Shown: positions 33,716 through 42,873 of the stretch, piece by piece
Layout of the letters: the number at the start of each line of letters is the position of its first letter
Position numbering within the stretch: position 1 is the stretch's first letter
Assembly: GCA_902810755.1 (NCBI GenBank)
Contig: CADDYT010000011.1
Span: 1-64,000 of the forward strand
Direction of reading: 5' to 3'
Source: Chloroflexota bacterium
GTDB lineage: Bacteria > Chloroflexota > Ktedonobacteria > Ktedonobacterales > Ktedonobacteraceae
DNA: 64,000 bases
Notes under the pieces: model-generated
Told to the model about the DNA's origin: nothing
The model's input: only the letters and a program-made list of their open reading frames with translations
Databases searched by the model: none
Made by a program: the position numbers and the translations under genes

Positions 33716-34028
33716 AGAGTATCGTGCTTGAGAGCCGGACGTGCCATGCTGAGCGAGAGCGAAGCATCCGAGGCGACCGCTTCCCTGTATGGCAAGATTA
33801 GATGCTGAGCGAGAGCGAAGCATGGCACGTCCAGGGTGGGCATTCTACAGTCAGAGGAGCCGTTGCTCTCGGTGACGCTGCGCGCCGACGCTCAGCATGA
33901 CACATCCAGGACGGGCATTTTACAGGGTAAATTGTTGATGGTATGTGAGTAGCCGAAGAATTTTCCACATACCGTTTTTGCACATCTTTCGGGTGCGTCA
34001 GTTTTTTTGAAGTGAGGAAAATGTATTT
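33716..34028. other. Intergenic repeat region
   Basis: About 310 nt containing two copies of a 22-nt unit of the form ATGCTGAGCGAGAGCGAAGC-AT (33746 and 33802) plus related fragments (GCTCAGCATGACACATCC near 33892). No gene is seen. The Shine-Dalgarno region for the next gene, GTGAGGAAAATG, is weak. Confidence 0.6.
33737..33832. repeat. Composite palindromic repeat, AGCGAGAGCGAAGCAT family
   Basis: GGACGTGCCATGCT (33737-33750) and AGCATGGCACGTCC (33819-33832) are perfect 14-bp inverted ends. Just inside, two direct copies of a 22-nt unit start at 33746 and 33802. A third copy forms another palindrome at 53489-53526. Fragments near 28588-28630 (CTTCGCTTCACTCAGGATGA) share the theme. Confidence 0.7.
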
Positions 34029-34763
34029 ATGAGCGAGCAAGCGCAAGAGCAGCAAAAGGTAGCGATGGTTATTTTTGCGCATCCCGACGATGCCGAATTT
34101 GGCGCGGCCGGCACGGTTGCGAAATGGGCCGAAGAAGGTTGGGATGTTTACTATGTCGTCATTACCGACGCCTCGGAGGGCGGGCCGGATGATGCGACGG
34201 ATGTTAGCCTGCAGGCGCGGCGCAAGATTTCGGAGACGCGCCTGCGCGAGCAGCGAGAGGCCGCGAACGTGCTTGGCGTCAAAGATGTCCTCTTTCTGGG
34301 CTATCCCGATGGCACGTTGGAGCCAACGATTGAACTGCGGCGCGACCTTGTGCGTCTCATTCGCCAGTATCGCCCGCAGCGCGTCATCATCCAGTCGCCG
34401 GATCGCACCTGGTATCCTGCTATGTTTATCGGGCGCTATCATCCCGACCACCTGGCTTCCGGGCAGGCGGCGATAGCTGCCATTTACCCGGCGGCGCAGA
34501 ATCCCTGGGCCTTCCCGGAACTGTTTGAGCAGGGCCTGCGCCCTCATCGCGTCAAAGAGGTCTATTTTATGGGCGCGCCGAATCCGAATTGCGCTATAGA
34601 TATCTCTTCGACCATTGAGAAGAAACTGGCGGCCCTGGCGGCGCACGTAAGCCAGCATGCCAACAATCCCGATATGGAGGAACGGGTGCGCGAGCGCGCC
34701 GCGGAAATGGGCAAACAATACGACATGGGCTATGTAGAAATCTTTACTCGCGTTGAGAAGTGA
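34029..34763 (+). CDS. PIG-L/LmbE-family deacetylase
   Basis: The protein has 244 residues. The zinc site is AHPDDAEFGAAGT near the N-terminus, with the third ligand in RYHPDHLASG. This is the pattern of N-acetylglucosaminyl deacetylases such as MshB, BshB and PIG-L. VLFLGYPDGTLEPT is another family stretch. In Actinobacteria and Firmicutes relatives act in mycothiol or bacillithiol synthesis, but no partner genes are here, so the substrate is open. It is about 80 nt upstream of the FMN riboswitch and separate from that operon. Confidence 0.82.
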   Translation: MSEQAQEQQKVAMVIFAHPDDAEFGAAGTVAKWAEEGWDVYYVVITDASEGGPDDATDVSLQARRKISETRLREQREAANVLGVKDVLFLGYPDGTLEPTIELRRDLVRLIRQYRPQRVIIQSPDRTWYPAMFIGRYHPDHLASGQAAIAAIYPAAQNPWAFPELFEQGLRPHRVKEVYFMGAPNPNCAIDISSTIEKKLAALAAHVSQHANNPDMEERVRERAAEMGKQYDMGYVEIFTRVEK

Positions 34764-34841
34764 GAGACGGCAGCGCAAAGAGCCGCGAATTGCTACTTTT
34801 TGCCCTTGCATTTTGTCAGTGCTTTATGGCATACTACTAAC

Positions 34842-35011
34842 AGAGACCTTCGGGGCAGGGTGCAATTCCCGACCGGCGGTAAGGCGAAATGCTGGTGCAT
34901 TCAATTACTTCGCCAAGCCCGCGAGTCTCGTTCAGCCACGAACAAGGGCTGAGCGGTGACAGATCCGGTAAGAAGCCGGGGCCGACAGTAACAGTCTGGA
35001 TGGGAGAAGGT
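34842..35011 (+). promoter_or_regulatory. FMN riboswitch (RFN element)
   Basis: Conserved RFN blocks are all present in order: CTTCGGGGCAGGGTGCAATT with CCCGACCGGCGGTAA, AAGCCCGCGAG, GACAGATCCGGT, AAGCCGGGGCCGACAGT, and AGTCTGGATGGGAGAAGG. FMN binding lowers expression of downstream riboflavin genes. The following 240 nt hold a 9-bp stem at 35035-35058 with no U-run, so control may act on translation or through another structure. Confidence 0.95.
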
Positions 35012-35255
35012 TGAATTGAAGGACAGTCGATGAACCCTCTCGCTGCTACGCGAGAGGGGAAGTGGTCCTGTGGAAGGGCTTATCTTCCCTTGTGAGCTTG
35101 ATCGGGATGGAAAGTATCTTTCGGTAGGCTGCTTATATCGCTGTCCGGCATCTCCCTCACAAGCCTCCCCGGGTCAGTTGAATTGGCGCTCTCTTATGCT
35201 CTTTTCTCTGAGCGTGAGCTGTGCGCCAGTATAGCTATGACCGAGAGGGATGTCA
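35012..35255 (+). promoter_or_regulatory. Expression platform of the FMN riboswitch
   Basis: A 244-nt leader separates the aptamer from ribX. CCCTCTCGC (35035-35043) pairs with GCGAGAGGG (35050-35058). A second weaker hairpin, GGAAG/CTTCC, lies at about 35073-35089. The Shine-Dalgarno GAGAGGG at 35243-35249 could pair with the CCCTCTC arm of the first hairpin, giving a plausible sequestration switch. Confidence 0.5.
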
Positions 35256-36146
35256 ATGAGTGTAACAACCTCTACTTCGGAGGATGTATCCTTCGAAATG
35301 CGTCCGTATGTGCGCGAGGTCGAAGAGATCAGAAAGATCGAGAGACCCGCGCGGTCTGCACGCCGCCGTGCGTTTGCGCCACCGTCTGCCGTTGTGCAGC
35401 GCGTGCTGCCTCTGCTGCCGTCAATTGTGGTAGCCGTCATCTTACTGCTGGCCTGGTATCTGAGTACGGCATATGGACACGTCCCCAGCCTGATTCTGCC
35501 CGCGCCCGCTGATGTGTTTGCCAGTCTGGGCAGCGGCCTGAGCAGCGGGCTGTTCCAGAGCAATGCGCTGGTGACGATTCAGGAGAGCCTGTTCGGCTTC
35601 CTGCTCGCGCTGGTCGTTGCCCTGCCGCTGGGCTACGGGCTGGCGAAGTCGCGCCTGATTGCCGCCGCCATTCACCCCTACCTCGCGGCTGCCCAGGCCA
35701 TTCCGGCCATTGTGATCGCGCCCCTGCTCGGCCTCTGGCTGGGCTACGGCCCCGGACCAAACCTGGTCCTCTGCACGCTGATTGTCCTTTTCCCAATGGT
35801 GATTACCACCATCCTCGGCGTGCAGACCATCGACCCGGAAGTGGCCGACGCGGCCCGACTGGATGGCGCGGGCGGCTGGTCGCTGCTGGCGCATGTCGAG
35901 TTTCCCCTGGCCCTTCCTGCCGTGCTGGCCGGAGTGCGCACGAGCCTGACGCTCTCAATCACCGGCGCCCTGGTCGGGGAACTGGTCAACAACAGTCCAA
36001 CGGGCCTGGGCTACCTGATCCTGCTGGCGAAGAACCAGTATGATCTGGCGCTCATGTTCGCCACGCTGGTCATTCTGGCTGTGCTGGCGGCGCTCTACTA
36101 TGGCGTCTCCTGGCTGCTGACCAGACTGGCCGCCATTGTCTACTGA
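35256..36146 (+). CDS. ribX: ABC transporter permease, RibX type
   Basis: The protein has 296 residues. ATG 35256 is preferred to 35250, since GAGAGGG ends directly at the earlier one. About 55 cytoplasmic residues precede six membrane helices. The permease coupling motif (EAA loop) reads DAARLDGAGGWSLLAHVEFPLALPAVLAG. It is of the SsuC/TauC/ThiX permease class. In Chloroflexota an FMN-riboswitch-linked permease plus THI5-like binding protein pair was named RibXY and proposed to import riboflavin or a related flavin. The FMN riboswitch directly upstream fits. No ATPase gene is present; one may be supplied in trans. Confidence 0.85.
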   Translation: MSVTTSTSEDVSFEMRPYVREVEEIRKIERPARSARRRAFAPPSAVVQRVLPLLPSIVVAVILLLAWYLSTAYGHVPSLILPAPADVFASLGSGLSSGLFQSNALVTIQESLFGFLLALVVALPLGYGLAKSRLIAAAIHPYLAAAQAIPAIVIAPLLGLWLGYGPGPNLVLCTLIVLFPMVITTILGVQTIDPEVADAARLDGAGGWSLLAHVEFPLALPAVLAGVRTSLTLSITGALVGELVNNSPTGLGYLILLAKNQYDLALMFATLVILAVLAALYYGVSWLLTRLAAIVY

Positions 36147-36237
36147 TTGACGCTGATCGACGCTGATCGACGTGAATTGAAGCAGATTGATTGTGCGCAA
36201 ACCATAGACAGGAATATTCACACGGAGAGGTGCAACC

Positions 36238-37239
36238 ATGCAGACCCGTTCGTCGCTTTTACTGATTTTTTCTTCGCTGCTTGTATTGAGTATGTTTGTG
36301 CTTGCCGGTTGCGGCACTGCGACCTCAGGTCCTTCTTCAAGCGGCGGCAGTAACCTGACCAACGTTTCGATTGGCCTGGGCTACATCCCGGATATCCAGT
36401 TCGCGCCCTTCTATGTGGCACAGAGCAAGGGCTATTACAGGGCCGCCGGGCTGAACGTGACCTTCCATCACGGCATCGTCAACGACCTGATCGGCTCAAT
36501 GGTGCTGGGTCACGACAATCTCGTCTTTGCCAGTGGCGATGAGGTCATGGTGGCGCGCAGCAAAAACTTGCCGGTGGTTGACGTGTCCACGATTTTCCAG
36601 CGTTACCCCGTCAGCATCATTGTTCCGGCCAACTCGCCCATCAAAACGCTGGCCGACCTGAAGGGGCATACCATCGGCTCGCCGGGGCCGTTTGGCGCGA
36701 CCTATGTTGGCCTGCTCGCGCTGCTCTACCACGCCCACCTCTCGCTTTCAGATGTGCATGTCGAATCCATCGGCTTCACACAGGTGACCGCGCTCTATAC
36801 GCATAAGGTGGACGCGGTTGTCGGCTATTCCAATAACGAGCCGCTGCAACTGCGTAGCAAGGGCATGGCGGTACGCACCTTCGATGTCTCCGATTACCAG
36901 CCGCTCGTCTCCAACGGCATCATCGTCACCGAAGACACGCTGCACAATCACCCACAGATGGTCAAAAGCTTCGTCCAGGCCACGTTGAAGGGCCTGCAGG
37001 ATGTCATCAACAACCCCGCGCAGGCGGTGCAGCTCAGCAAAGCCTACGTGCCGGGCATGAATGTCAACGAGGCGACGCAGGTGCTGCAAGCGACCATCCC
37101 TATCTGGAAAGGTGACGGCCACCTCGGCTACAACGATAGCGCCACCTGGCAGGCCATGACACAGTTTCTGGTCGCCGACAAAATCATCCCGCCCGTGCAA
37201 AATCTCTCACAGGCGTACACCAACGTTGGCGTATCATAG
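36238..37239 (+). CDS. ribY: Flavin ABC transporter binding lipoprotein, RibY type
   Basis: The protein has 333 residues. A lipoprotein signal peptide ends in LAGC (Cys25), so it is anchored outside the cell. The mature domain matches the NMT1/THI5-like periplasmic binding family: GYIPDIQFAPFYVAQSKGYY, then KTLADLKGHTIGSPGPFG and VTEDTLHNHPQMVKSFVQAT. It is 91 nt after ribX in the FMN-controlled operon. This family is also used for thiamine precursors and taurine, but the riboswitch points to riboflavin or FMN-related substrates. A GC-rich hairpin follows. Confidence 0.85.
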   Translation: MQTRSSLLLIFSSLLVLSMFVLAGCGTATSGPSSSGGSNLTNVSIGLGYIPDIQFAPFYVAQSKGYYRAAGLNVTFHHGIVNDLIGSMVLGHDNLVFASGDEVMVARSKNLPVVDVSTIFQRYPVSIIVPANSPIKTLADLKGHTIGSPGPFGATYVGLLALLYHAHLSLSDVHVESIGFTQVTALYTHKVDAVVGYSNNEPLQLRSKGMAVRTFDVSDYQPLVSNGIIVTEDTLHNHPQMVKSFVQATLKGLQDVINNPAQAVQLSKAYVPGMNVNEATQVLQATIPIWKGDGHLGYNDSATWQAMTQFLVADKIIPPVQNLSQAYTNVGVS

Positions 37240-37263
37240 CCTGCGAGTAGCGGAATCATGAAA

Positions 37264-37310
37264 ACGGGCCGGGAGCCAGAGCGAAGCGATTTGCACTGAC
37301 TTCCGGCCCG
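37264..37310 (+). terminator. GC-rich hairpin after ribY
   Basis: CGGGCCGGGAG (37264-37274) pairs with CTTCCGGCCCG (37300-37310) with one wobble, around a 25-nt loop. No clear U-run follows (CCGTCTCCTC), so it may end or protect the ribXY transcript. Confidence 0.5.
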
Positions 37311-37579
37311 CCGTCTCCTCACTTCGCACCGCTTGCGAGTTTGCCCCGGATAACGCCGCCAATCACGTTCAAGGTGAGCAAGCCATTTCTCTGCTTTCAG
37401 TTTCTTGAGAAAATCCTGAGCGTCTTTAGAGAAATCCTGAGCATATCCAGAACAAATAGCTCGATATCCAGAACGCACCCTGATGGATTTTGCTTTACAC
37501 TGCAAAGCAGAGGAAAGAAGAAACCGCCGTGCATGAGTATTTGCGTCGGCGTATTCCCTTCTTTTCGGAGGAGGCTGCG
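37311..37579 (+). promoter_or_regulatory. Regulatory region of the kdp cluster with 21-bp repeats
   Basis: This gene-free stretch leads to the first gene of the potassium cluster. Four imperfect 21-bp units run from 37406 to 37489, aligned by AGAAAATCCTGAGC, AGAAATCCTGAGCATATCC, AGAACAAATAGCTCGATATC and AGAACGCACCCTGATGG. A dyad GCTTT-N7-AAAGC lies at 37492-37508. The strong GGAGGAGG at 37567-37574 serves the start at 37580. Repeats at two-helical-turn spacing suggest cooperative binding of a regulator. Confidence 0.6.
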
Positions 37580-38152
37580 ATGGAGAGACCACGCTGGCTG
37601 CTGCCTTTTACTTATGGAGTAGATATGGGAGCCATCGAACTGGTGGCCGATCTTGCCAGACGTGCCGGAGCCACCTTGATTGCCGTATCGTTGATCGCCG
37701 CCCCGCGCCTGCCGTCTTCACGGGGAGCGCATCTGGAGCATATCCAGCAATCGAAAGACTTTCTGGAAGCGGTGCATTGGAAGGCTGACAGATATAGCAT
37801 CCCGGTTGAACGCTACGAAATTTTCACGACAGATGCGATACGGCATATTCCTTTGCTGGTAGCCGACCTGCGCTGCCATGCAATTATCCTGCTGACTATG
37901 GAAAAGCGAGAAGTTTTTCTCCAGATGCATGAACTGAAGAGCCTGCTGGAATTTGCTCCCTGCCAGTTGCTCATCATTCGGATGTCAGTTCGTGAAGAGC
38001 GTATACGATCAGGCATACGCCTGTTTCTGTTCTGGCTGCGGCGACGGTGGACAGAGAGTCCACAGCACGCCGATGCCAGCCTGGGACGGTCAGCTGGACC
38101 TGAAGATGTGGAACCGTTGTGGATCAGGACGGAAGGATATCAACGGCGGTGA
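37580..38152 (+). CDS. UspA-like protein heading the kdp cluster
   Basis: The protein has 190 residues from ATG 37580 (GGAGGAGG 5 nt upstream). PRWLLPFTYGVDMGAIELVA opens like a universal stress protein domain, ending with the short strand CQLLIIRMS. The ATP-binding G-2X-G-9X-G loop is not visible, so it belongs to the non-ATP type if the assignment is right. The C-terminal 40 residues are Arg-rich and probably disordered. USP domains are also the C-terminal part of short KdpD, so this protein may act in potassium or turgor sensing. The response regulator begins 31 nt later. Confidence 0.55.
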   Translation: MERPRWLLPFTYGVDMGAIELVADLARRAGATLIAVSLIAAPRLPSSRGAHLEHIQQSKDFLEAVHWKADRYSIPVERYEIFTTDAIRHIPLLVADLRCHAIILLTMEKREVFLQMHELKSLLEFAPCQLLIIRMSVREERIRSGIRLFLFWLRRRWTESPQHADASLGRSAGPEDVEPLWIRTEGYQRR

Positions 38153-38183
38153 GCCTGCTATCCTGGAAGGAAGGGATGAGGAC

Positions 38184-38657
38184 ATGCTTGAAGCGCGTAT
38201 TTTACTGGTGGAAGACGATGCTGTGATAGCTGATCTGCTCAGACGCAATCTGCATGCGCGCGGGCATGAGGTGAGTGTGGCTATGGATGCACAGAACGCG
38301 CTGGCGTATTTGCAAGCCACGCCGTTCGATCTCATCATTCTGGATATCAACCTGCCTGATCTGACCGGCTGGGAGGTGCTGCGCACTGCTCTCCAGCAGG
38401 GATGGCTCTTGCCGCAGGAGATTGATGGCGATGATTTGAAACTCCCGGTGGTAGTGCTTTCTGCCGTGCGTATCAGCCCGCGTCGGCTGGCAGAATTCCG
38501 CCCCCTTGCCTACCTGCCCAAGCCCTTCCCGATGGAGGCTATCCTGCGCCTGGCGACAGAGGCGGCAGGACGCAGGAGTGGCGAGGCTATGTGCCACCCG
38601 GAAGAGGCTGTGGATACGGAACATCCACAGCCCGATGAGGAGGAATTACATGCTTGA
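38184..38657 (+). CDS. Receiver-only response regulator
   Basis: The protein has 157 residues from ATG 38184, just after GGATGAGGAC. The receiver domain (1-125) keeps the acid pocket VEDD (10-12), phospho-acceptor Asp in LDINLPDLTGWE (about 53), the Ser in LSAV and the Lys in LPKPF. No DNA-binding output domain follows; the tail is acidic (EEAVDTEHPQPDEEELHA). It replaces the OmpR-type KdpE usually found with kdp genes. No histidine kinase is in the cluster, so its phosphate donor is elsewhere. Its last 8 nt overlap the small peptide gene. Confidence 0.82.
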   Translation: MLEARILLVEDDAVIADLLRRNLHARGHEVSVAMDAQNALAYLQATPFDLIILDINLPDLTGWEVLRTALQQGWLLPQEIDGDDLKLPVVVLSAVRISPRRLAEFRPLAYLPKPFPMEAILRLATEAAGRRSGEAMCHPEEAVDTEHPQPDEEELHA

Positions 38658-38733
38658 CCTGATTATCGTTGTGGTGACCATTCTCACCTTTATCGCGTTC
38701 ACCCTCTTCACAGAGGGCTGCGAACGCCTGTAG
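38650..38733 (+). CDS. 27-residue membrane peptide upstream of kdpF
   Basis: The frame begins MLDLIIVVVTILTFIAFTLF and ends TEGCERL: one hydrophobic helix followed by a short polar end. GGAGGAATTAC precedes ATG 38650, and the frame overlaps the response regulator by 8 nt, which suggests translational coupling. I recall similar peptides ending in GCDRL or GCERL just ahead of kdpF/kdpA in other phyla. It may be an extra small subunit of the Kdp complex, distinct from KdpF. It is too short for routine annotation. Confidence 0.65.
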   Translation: MLDLIIVVVTILTFIAFTLFTEGCERL

Positions 38734-38743
38734 GAGGGAATAG

Positions 38744-38839
38744 ATGAACTCGCCGATTGAATACATCCTGGTAGGCATCGTCACGGTTGTCGTGCTGATC
38801 TACCTTTTTATCGCGCTCCTTTTACCCGAAAAGTTTTAA
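38744..38839 (+). CDS. kdpF: Potassium-transporting ATPase small subunit KdpF
   Basis: This is a 31-residue peptide with one membrane helix (IEYILVGIVTVVVLIYLFIA) and the typical end LLPEKF. KdpF binds lipid-exposed faces of KdpA/KdpB and stabilises the complex. GGAGGG lies 5 nt upstream of ATG 38744. It begins 10 nt after the preceding peptide gene and 29 nt before kdpA. Confidence 0.85.
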   Translation: MNSPIEYILVGIVTVVVLIYLFIALLLPEKF

Positions 38840-38868
38840 CGTCTTCTTGCAAAAGTGAGGAACAAGGT

Positions 38869-40620
38869 ATGCCTGTAACGCTGAACAGTGTCCTGCAGGT
38901 GCTGATTTTCCTGGTCATCGTCTTGCTGTTGACGAAGCCGCTTGGCCTGTATATGTATAAGATCTTCAATGGTGAACGTACCTGGCTCTCGCCGGTCTTC
39001 GTTCCGGTGGAACGGTTTTTTTACAAACTGGCCGGTATCAATCCAGAGGAGGAGCAGAAATGGACGGGCTATATGCTCTCCGTGCTGATCTTCAGCCTGG
39101 TGGGTATGCTGCTGCTCTATCTGTTTGAGCGCACGCAGCAGTGGCAGGGGCCATTGTTCAATCCGCAGAATCTGCCCAATGTGGAGCCGCAACTGGCCTT
39201 CAACACCGCCGCCAGTTTCACCACCAACACCAACTGGCAGAACTACGCGGGTGAGCAGACGATGACCTACCTGACCCAGATGGCCGGGCTGACCTTTCAC
39301 CAGTTCGTCTCCGCCGCTGCCGGAATCGCGATGGCAGTGGCGCTGGTACGCGGCCTCGCCCGTCGCAGCGCGCAAACGCTGGGCAACTTCTGGGTCGATC
39401 TCGTGCGCTGCACGCTCTACCTGCTGTTGCCGATCTGCGTGGTCGTCGCGCTGGTCTTCGTCTCACAGGGCATGATCCAGAACTTCAACCCTTATACGGT
39501 CGTGCATACTCTCAATGGCCAGACGCAGATCATTGCTCAGGGGCCAGTGGCCTCGATGGAGGCCATCAAGGACCTGGGAACCAATGGCGGCGGCTTTTTC
39601 AACGTCAACGCGGCCCATCCCTTTGAGAACCCCGATGCCTTCACCGCGCTGATCATCATTCTGGAGGAAATCTGCCTCGGTGCCGGGCTGTTCTACATGT
39701 TCGGCAAGTGGGTCGGTGATACGCGTCAGGGCTGGGTTCTCTGGATTGCCTCGGCTATCCTCTTTGTGGTTGGCGTAGGGATCGTGATTGGAGCCGAGCA
39801 GAGCGGTAACCCGCTGTTGACGGGTGCGGGGGCCAGCCAGCAGGTCAGCGCCTATCAGACAGGCGGCAACATGGAGGGCAAGGAGGTACGCTACGGCATC
39901 ACCCTTTCCTCGCTTCAGGAAGTAACCACGACCGCCACTTCGACGGGTACCGTCATGAGTTTTCACGATAGCTATACGCCGCTGGGCGGGCTGGTGCTGA
40001 TCACGAACATGGCCCTCGGCGAAATCATCTTCGGTGGCGTTGGCGCGGGCCTCTACTGCATGATTATGTTCGCTATCATCGCCGTCTTTATAGCGGGCTT
40101 GATGGTGGGTAGAACGCCAGAATACCTGGGCAAGAAGATCGAGCGCAAGGAGATCATGATGGCGATGCTCGCTCTGCTGGTCTCGCCGCTTGTCGTTCTG
40201 GGCTTTAGCGCCGTCGCCGTCGTGCTGCCGCAGGGAACAGCCGGGCTGACCACCGGCGCGGGCAATCTGGGGCCGCACGGGCTGACCGACATTCTTTATG
40301 CCTTTACCTCTACCAATGCCAACAACGGCTCGGCCTTCGCCGGACTCAACGGCAACTCCCCTTTCTATAACTGGATGCTGGGTTTCGCCATGCTCATCGG
40401 TCGCTTTGCCGAAGTTATCCCTCTGCTGGCCCTGGGCGGCGCGCTGGTCAAAAAGAGGGTGGTACCGGCAGGATTGGGGACGTTTCCCACCACCAGACCG
40501 CTCTTCGTTGGTCTCTTGCTCGGTGTGATCCTGATCGTGGGCGCGCTGACCTTTTTCCCGGCCTACGCGCTGGGGCCGATAGTCGAACAACTACTGATGC
40601 ACGCGGGGAGGGTGTTCTAA
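38869..40620 (+). CDS. kdpA: Potassium-transporting ATPase subunit KdpA
   Basis: KdpA is the channel-like subunit that selects potassium. It has 583 residues and about ten membrane helices. Selectivity-filter regions include [58 protein letters not shown] and [13 protein letters not shown], all typical of KdpA. The gene ends in TAATG, sharing the A with the kdpB start, so translation is coupled. Length matches the family (about 560). Confidence 0.97.
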   Translation: MPVTLNSVLQVLIFLVIVLLLTKPLGLYMYKIFNGERTWLSPVFVPVERFFYKLAGINPEEEQKWTGYMLSVLIFSLVGMLLLYLFERTQQWQGPLFNPQNLPNVEPQLAFNTAASFTTNTNWQNYAGEQTMTYLTQMAGLTFHQFVSAAAGIAMAVALVRGLARRSAQTLGNFWVDLVRCTLYLLLPICVVVALVFVSQGMIQNFNPYTVVHTLNGQTQIIAQGPVASMEAIKDLGTNGGGFFNVNAAHPFENPDAFTALIIILEEICLGAGLFYMFGKWVGDTRQGWVLWIASAILFVVGVGIVIGAEQSGNPLLTGAGASQQVSAYQTGGNMEGKEVRYGITLSSLQEVTTTATSTGTVMSFHDSYTPLGGLVLITNMALGEIIFGGVGAGLYCMIMFAIIAVFIAGLMVGRTPEYLGKKIERKEIMMAMLALLVSPLVVLGFSAVAVVLPQGTAGLTTGAGNLGPHGLTDILYAFTSTNANNGSAFAGLNGNSPFYNWMLGFAMLIGRFAEVIPLLALGGALVKKRVVPAGLGTFPTTRPLFVGLLLGVILIVGALTFFPAYALGPIVEQLLMHAGRVF

Positions 40621-42812
40621 TGAAGACTGACGTAACCGGCACACAGACCGATAGCCTGGAAGTCAGGCAGTGGAAGACGCGGCGCAAGGGTAGTCTCTCT
40701 ATCTGGGATCCGAAGATCATCCGCTCTGCTATTCCGGCATCCTTCAAGAAGCTCGATCCGCGTGTGCAGGTCAAGAACCCGGTCATGTTCGTGGTCGAGA
40801 TTGGCAGCGTCGTCACCACCATCGAGTTCGTGCGCCTGCTCTTCGCCGCCCCCACGCCAGCTTTGCCGCGTACACAGTTGACCTATGAGACCATCTTCGT
40901 GCTGGCGGTAGCCGTCTGGCTCTGGTTCACTGTTGTCTTCGCCAATTTCGCTGAAGCCATGGCCGAGGGGCGCGGCAAGGCGCAGGCCGAGACGTTGCGC
41001 CGGGCGCGCACCACCACAATGGCGAAACGGCTGGCAACTCCTGATCGCTCCGGCAAGGTCGAAGAGGTGCCTGCGCCGCAACTGCGCAAGGGCGACCTGG
41101 TGCTGGTCGAGGCAGGCGATCAAATTCCCGGCGATGGCGATGTCATCGAGGGCGTGGCTTCCGTCGACGAGTCGGCCATCACCGGCGAGTCGGCCCCGGT
41201 CATTCGCGAAAGCGGCGGCGACCGCAGCGCCGTGACGGGTGGCACGCGCGTACTTTCCGACTGGATTATCGTGCGTATCGGCGCCAACCCCGGTGAAACT
41301 TTCCTTGATCGCATGATTGCGCTGGTTGAGGGGGCAAAGCGACAGAAGACGCCCAACGAGATTGCCCTGAATATCCTGATTGCCGCCCTGACCATCATCT
41401 TCGTGCTGGTGGTGGTCTCCCTTGAGCCGTTCGCCATCTACTCAGGCCAGCCCGTCTCGGTCACCACACTGATTGCCCTGCTGGTCTGCCTGATTCCAAC
41501 TACCATTGGCGGGCTGCTCTCAGCCATCGGCATCGCAGGCATGGACCGACTGGTGCAGCGCAACGTCCTGGCGATGAGCGGGCGCGCCGTTGAGGCGGCA
41601 GGCGATGTGGATGTGCTGCTGCTGGACAAGACCGGCACCATTACGCTGGGCAATCGGCAGGCCACACGCTTCGTGCCGCTCACCGGCGTCGATGAACGCG
41701 ACGTGGCCCGTGCCGCCATGCTTTCCAGCCTCTCCGACGAGACCCCGGAAGGCCGCTCCATCGTCATGCTCGCGAAGGAGAAATATGGCCTTACCGACGG
41801 CGTGGACGCTTCCGCGACCTTCATCCCCTTCTCGGCCATGACGCGCATGAGTGGAGTGGACCTGGGCGGGGCGCAGGGCAACGGCAATTCCGTCCACAGC
41901 ATTCGCAAAGGAGCCGGAGACGCGGTGGCGGCGTATGTGGCTGAGCATGGAGGCGACACAGCGCATAACGACGAACTGAAGCGGATCGTCGATGGTATCG
42001 CCCGTGCAGGCAGCACGCCGCTGGTGGTGGCCGAGACGGAAACGGGGCCGGATGGTTCAGGTGAACAGGCGCGCGTGCTGGGAGTGATCGAACTCAAGGA
42101 TATTGTCAAGGGCGGCATGCGGGCGCGCTTCGATGAACTGCGACGCATGGGCATTCGCACCATCATGATTACCGGCGATAATCCGCTCACCGCCGCCGCT
42201 ATCGCAAAAGAAGCCGGTGTCGATGACTTCCTGGCGCAGGCGACGCCGGAGACCAAGATGAAGCTGATCAAAGAGCAGCAGGCAGGCGGACGGCTGGTGG
42301 CAATGACGGGCGACGGCACCAACGATGCTCCGGCGCTGGCGCAGGCCGATGTGGGCGTGGCGATGAATACCGGTACGCAGGCCGCTAAAGAGGCCGCCAA
42401 CATGGTCGATCTGGACTCCAACCCGACCAAGCTGATTGAGGTCGTCGAAGTGGGTAAACAACTGCTGATTACACGCGGCGCGCTGACCACTTTCAGTATT
42501 GCCAACGACGTGGCCAAATACTTCGCCATCATCCCGGCTGCCTTCTCGATCACCTATCCACAGTTGCAGGCCCTCAACGTCATGCAACTGGCGACGCCGC
42601 ACAGCGCGGTGCTTTCCGCCGTGATTTTCAACGCGCTCATCATCATCGCGCTCATCCCTCTCGCTCTGCGCGGGGTCAAATATCGCCCGATCGGGGCCGG
42701 GCCGCTCTTGCGCCGCAATCTGCTGATCTACGGCATCGGCGGTATCATCGCCCCCTTCCTCGGCATCAAGCTGATCGACCTGATCTTGCAGGTGCTGCAC
42801 CTGACGCTGTGA
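40620..42812 (+). CDS. kdpB: Potassium-transporting ATPase ATP-binding subunit KdpB
   Basis: KdpB is the P-type ATPase that energises KdpA. It has 730 residues, longer than the usual 680 mainly through a 35-residue N-terminal extension. The phosphorylation motif [10 protein letters not shown], the TGES loop ([12 protein letters not shown]), the KGAGD nucleotide pocket and [20 protein letters not shown] hinge are present. Membrane segment [20 protein letters not shown] carries the KdpB-specific pattern. Start overlaps kdpA by one base. A 61-nt gap leads to kdpC. Confidence 0.97.
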   Translation: MKTDVTGTQTDSLEVRQWKTRRKGSLSIWDPKIIRSAIPASFKKLDPRVQVKNPVMFVVEIGSVVTTIEFVRLLFAAPTPALPRTQLTYETIFVLAVAVWLWFTVVFANFAEAMAEGRGKAQAETLRRARTTTMAKRLATPDRSGKVEEVPAPQLRKGDLVLVEAGDQIPGDGDVIEGVASVDESAITGESAPVIRESGGDRSAVTGGTRVLSDWIIVRIGANPGETFLDRMIALVEGAKRQKTPNEIALNILIAALTIIFVLVVVSLEPFAIYSGQPVSVTTLIALLVCLIPTTIGGLLSAIGIAGMDRLVQRNVLAMSGRAVEAAGDVDVLLLDKTGTITLGNRQATRFVPLTGVDERDVARAAMLSSLSDETPEGRSIVMLAKEKYGLTDGVDASATFIPFSAMTRMSGVDLGGAQGNGNSVHSIRKGAGDAVAAYVAEHGGDTAHNDELKRIVDGIARAGSTPLVVAETETGPDGSGEQARVLGVIELKDIVKGGMRARFDELRRMGIRTIMITGDNPLTAAAIAKEAGVDDFLAQATPETKMKLIKEQQAGGRLVAMTGDGTNDAPALAQADVGVAMNTGTQAAKEAANMVDLDSNPTKLIEVVEVGKQLLITRGALTTFSIANDVAKYFAIIPAAFSITYPQLQALNVMQLATPHSAVLSAVIFNALIIIALIPLALRGVKYRPIGAGPLLRRNLLIYGIGGIIAPFLGIKLIDLILQVLHLTL

Positions 42813-42873
42813 AGTGAAGAATGGTTGCTACAGACTTGTCGGCTACGTTTGCGGCAAGGAAAGGTAATGGAAA

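Noticed and set aside
37406..37489. CRISPR array
   Set aside because: The repeats are 21 bp, imperfect and contiguous without spacers; no cas genes are present.
37964..38152. Response regulator start at 37953 giving a 234-residue protein
   Set aside because: The first 77 codons overlap the UspA-like gene in another frame. The receiver domain starts exactly at ATG 38184 with a ribosome binding site.
39463..40590. Minus-strand ORF of 375 codons
   Set aside because: It is the antisense shadow of kdpA, whose selectivity motifs are intact.
41438..42553. Minus-strand ORF of 371 codons
   Set aside because: It is antisense to kdpB. Its Ser/Ala/Pro-rich composition is typical of a reversed GC-rich gene.
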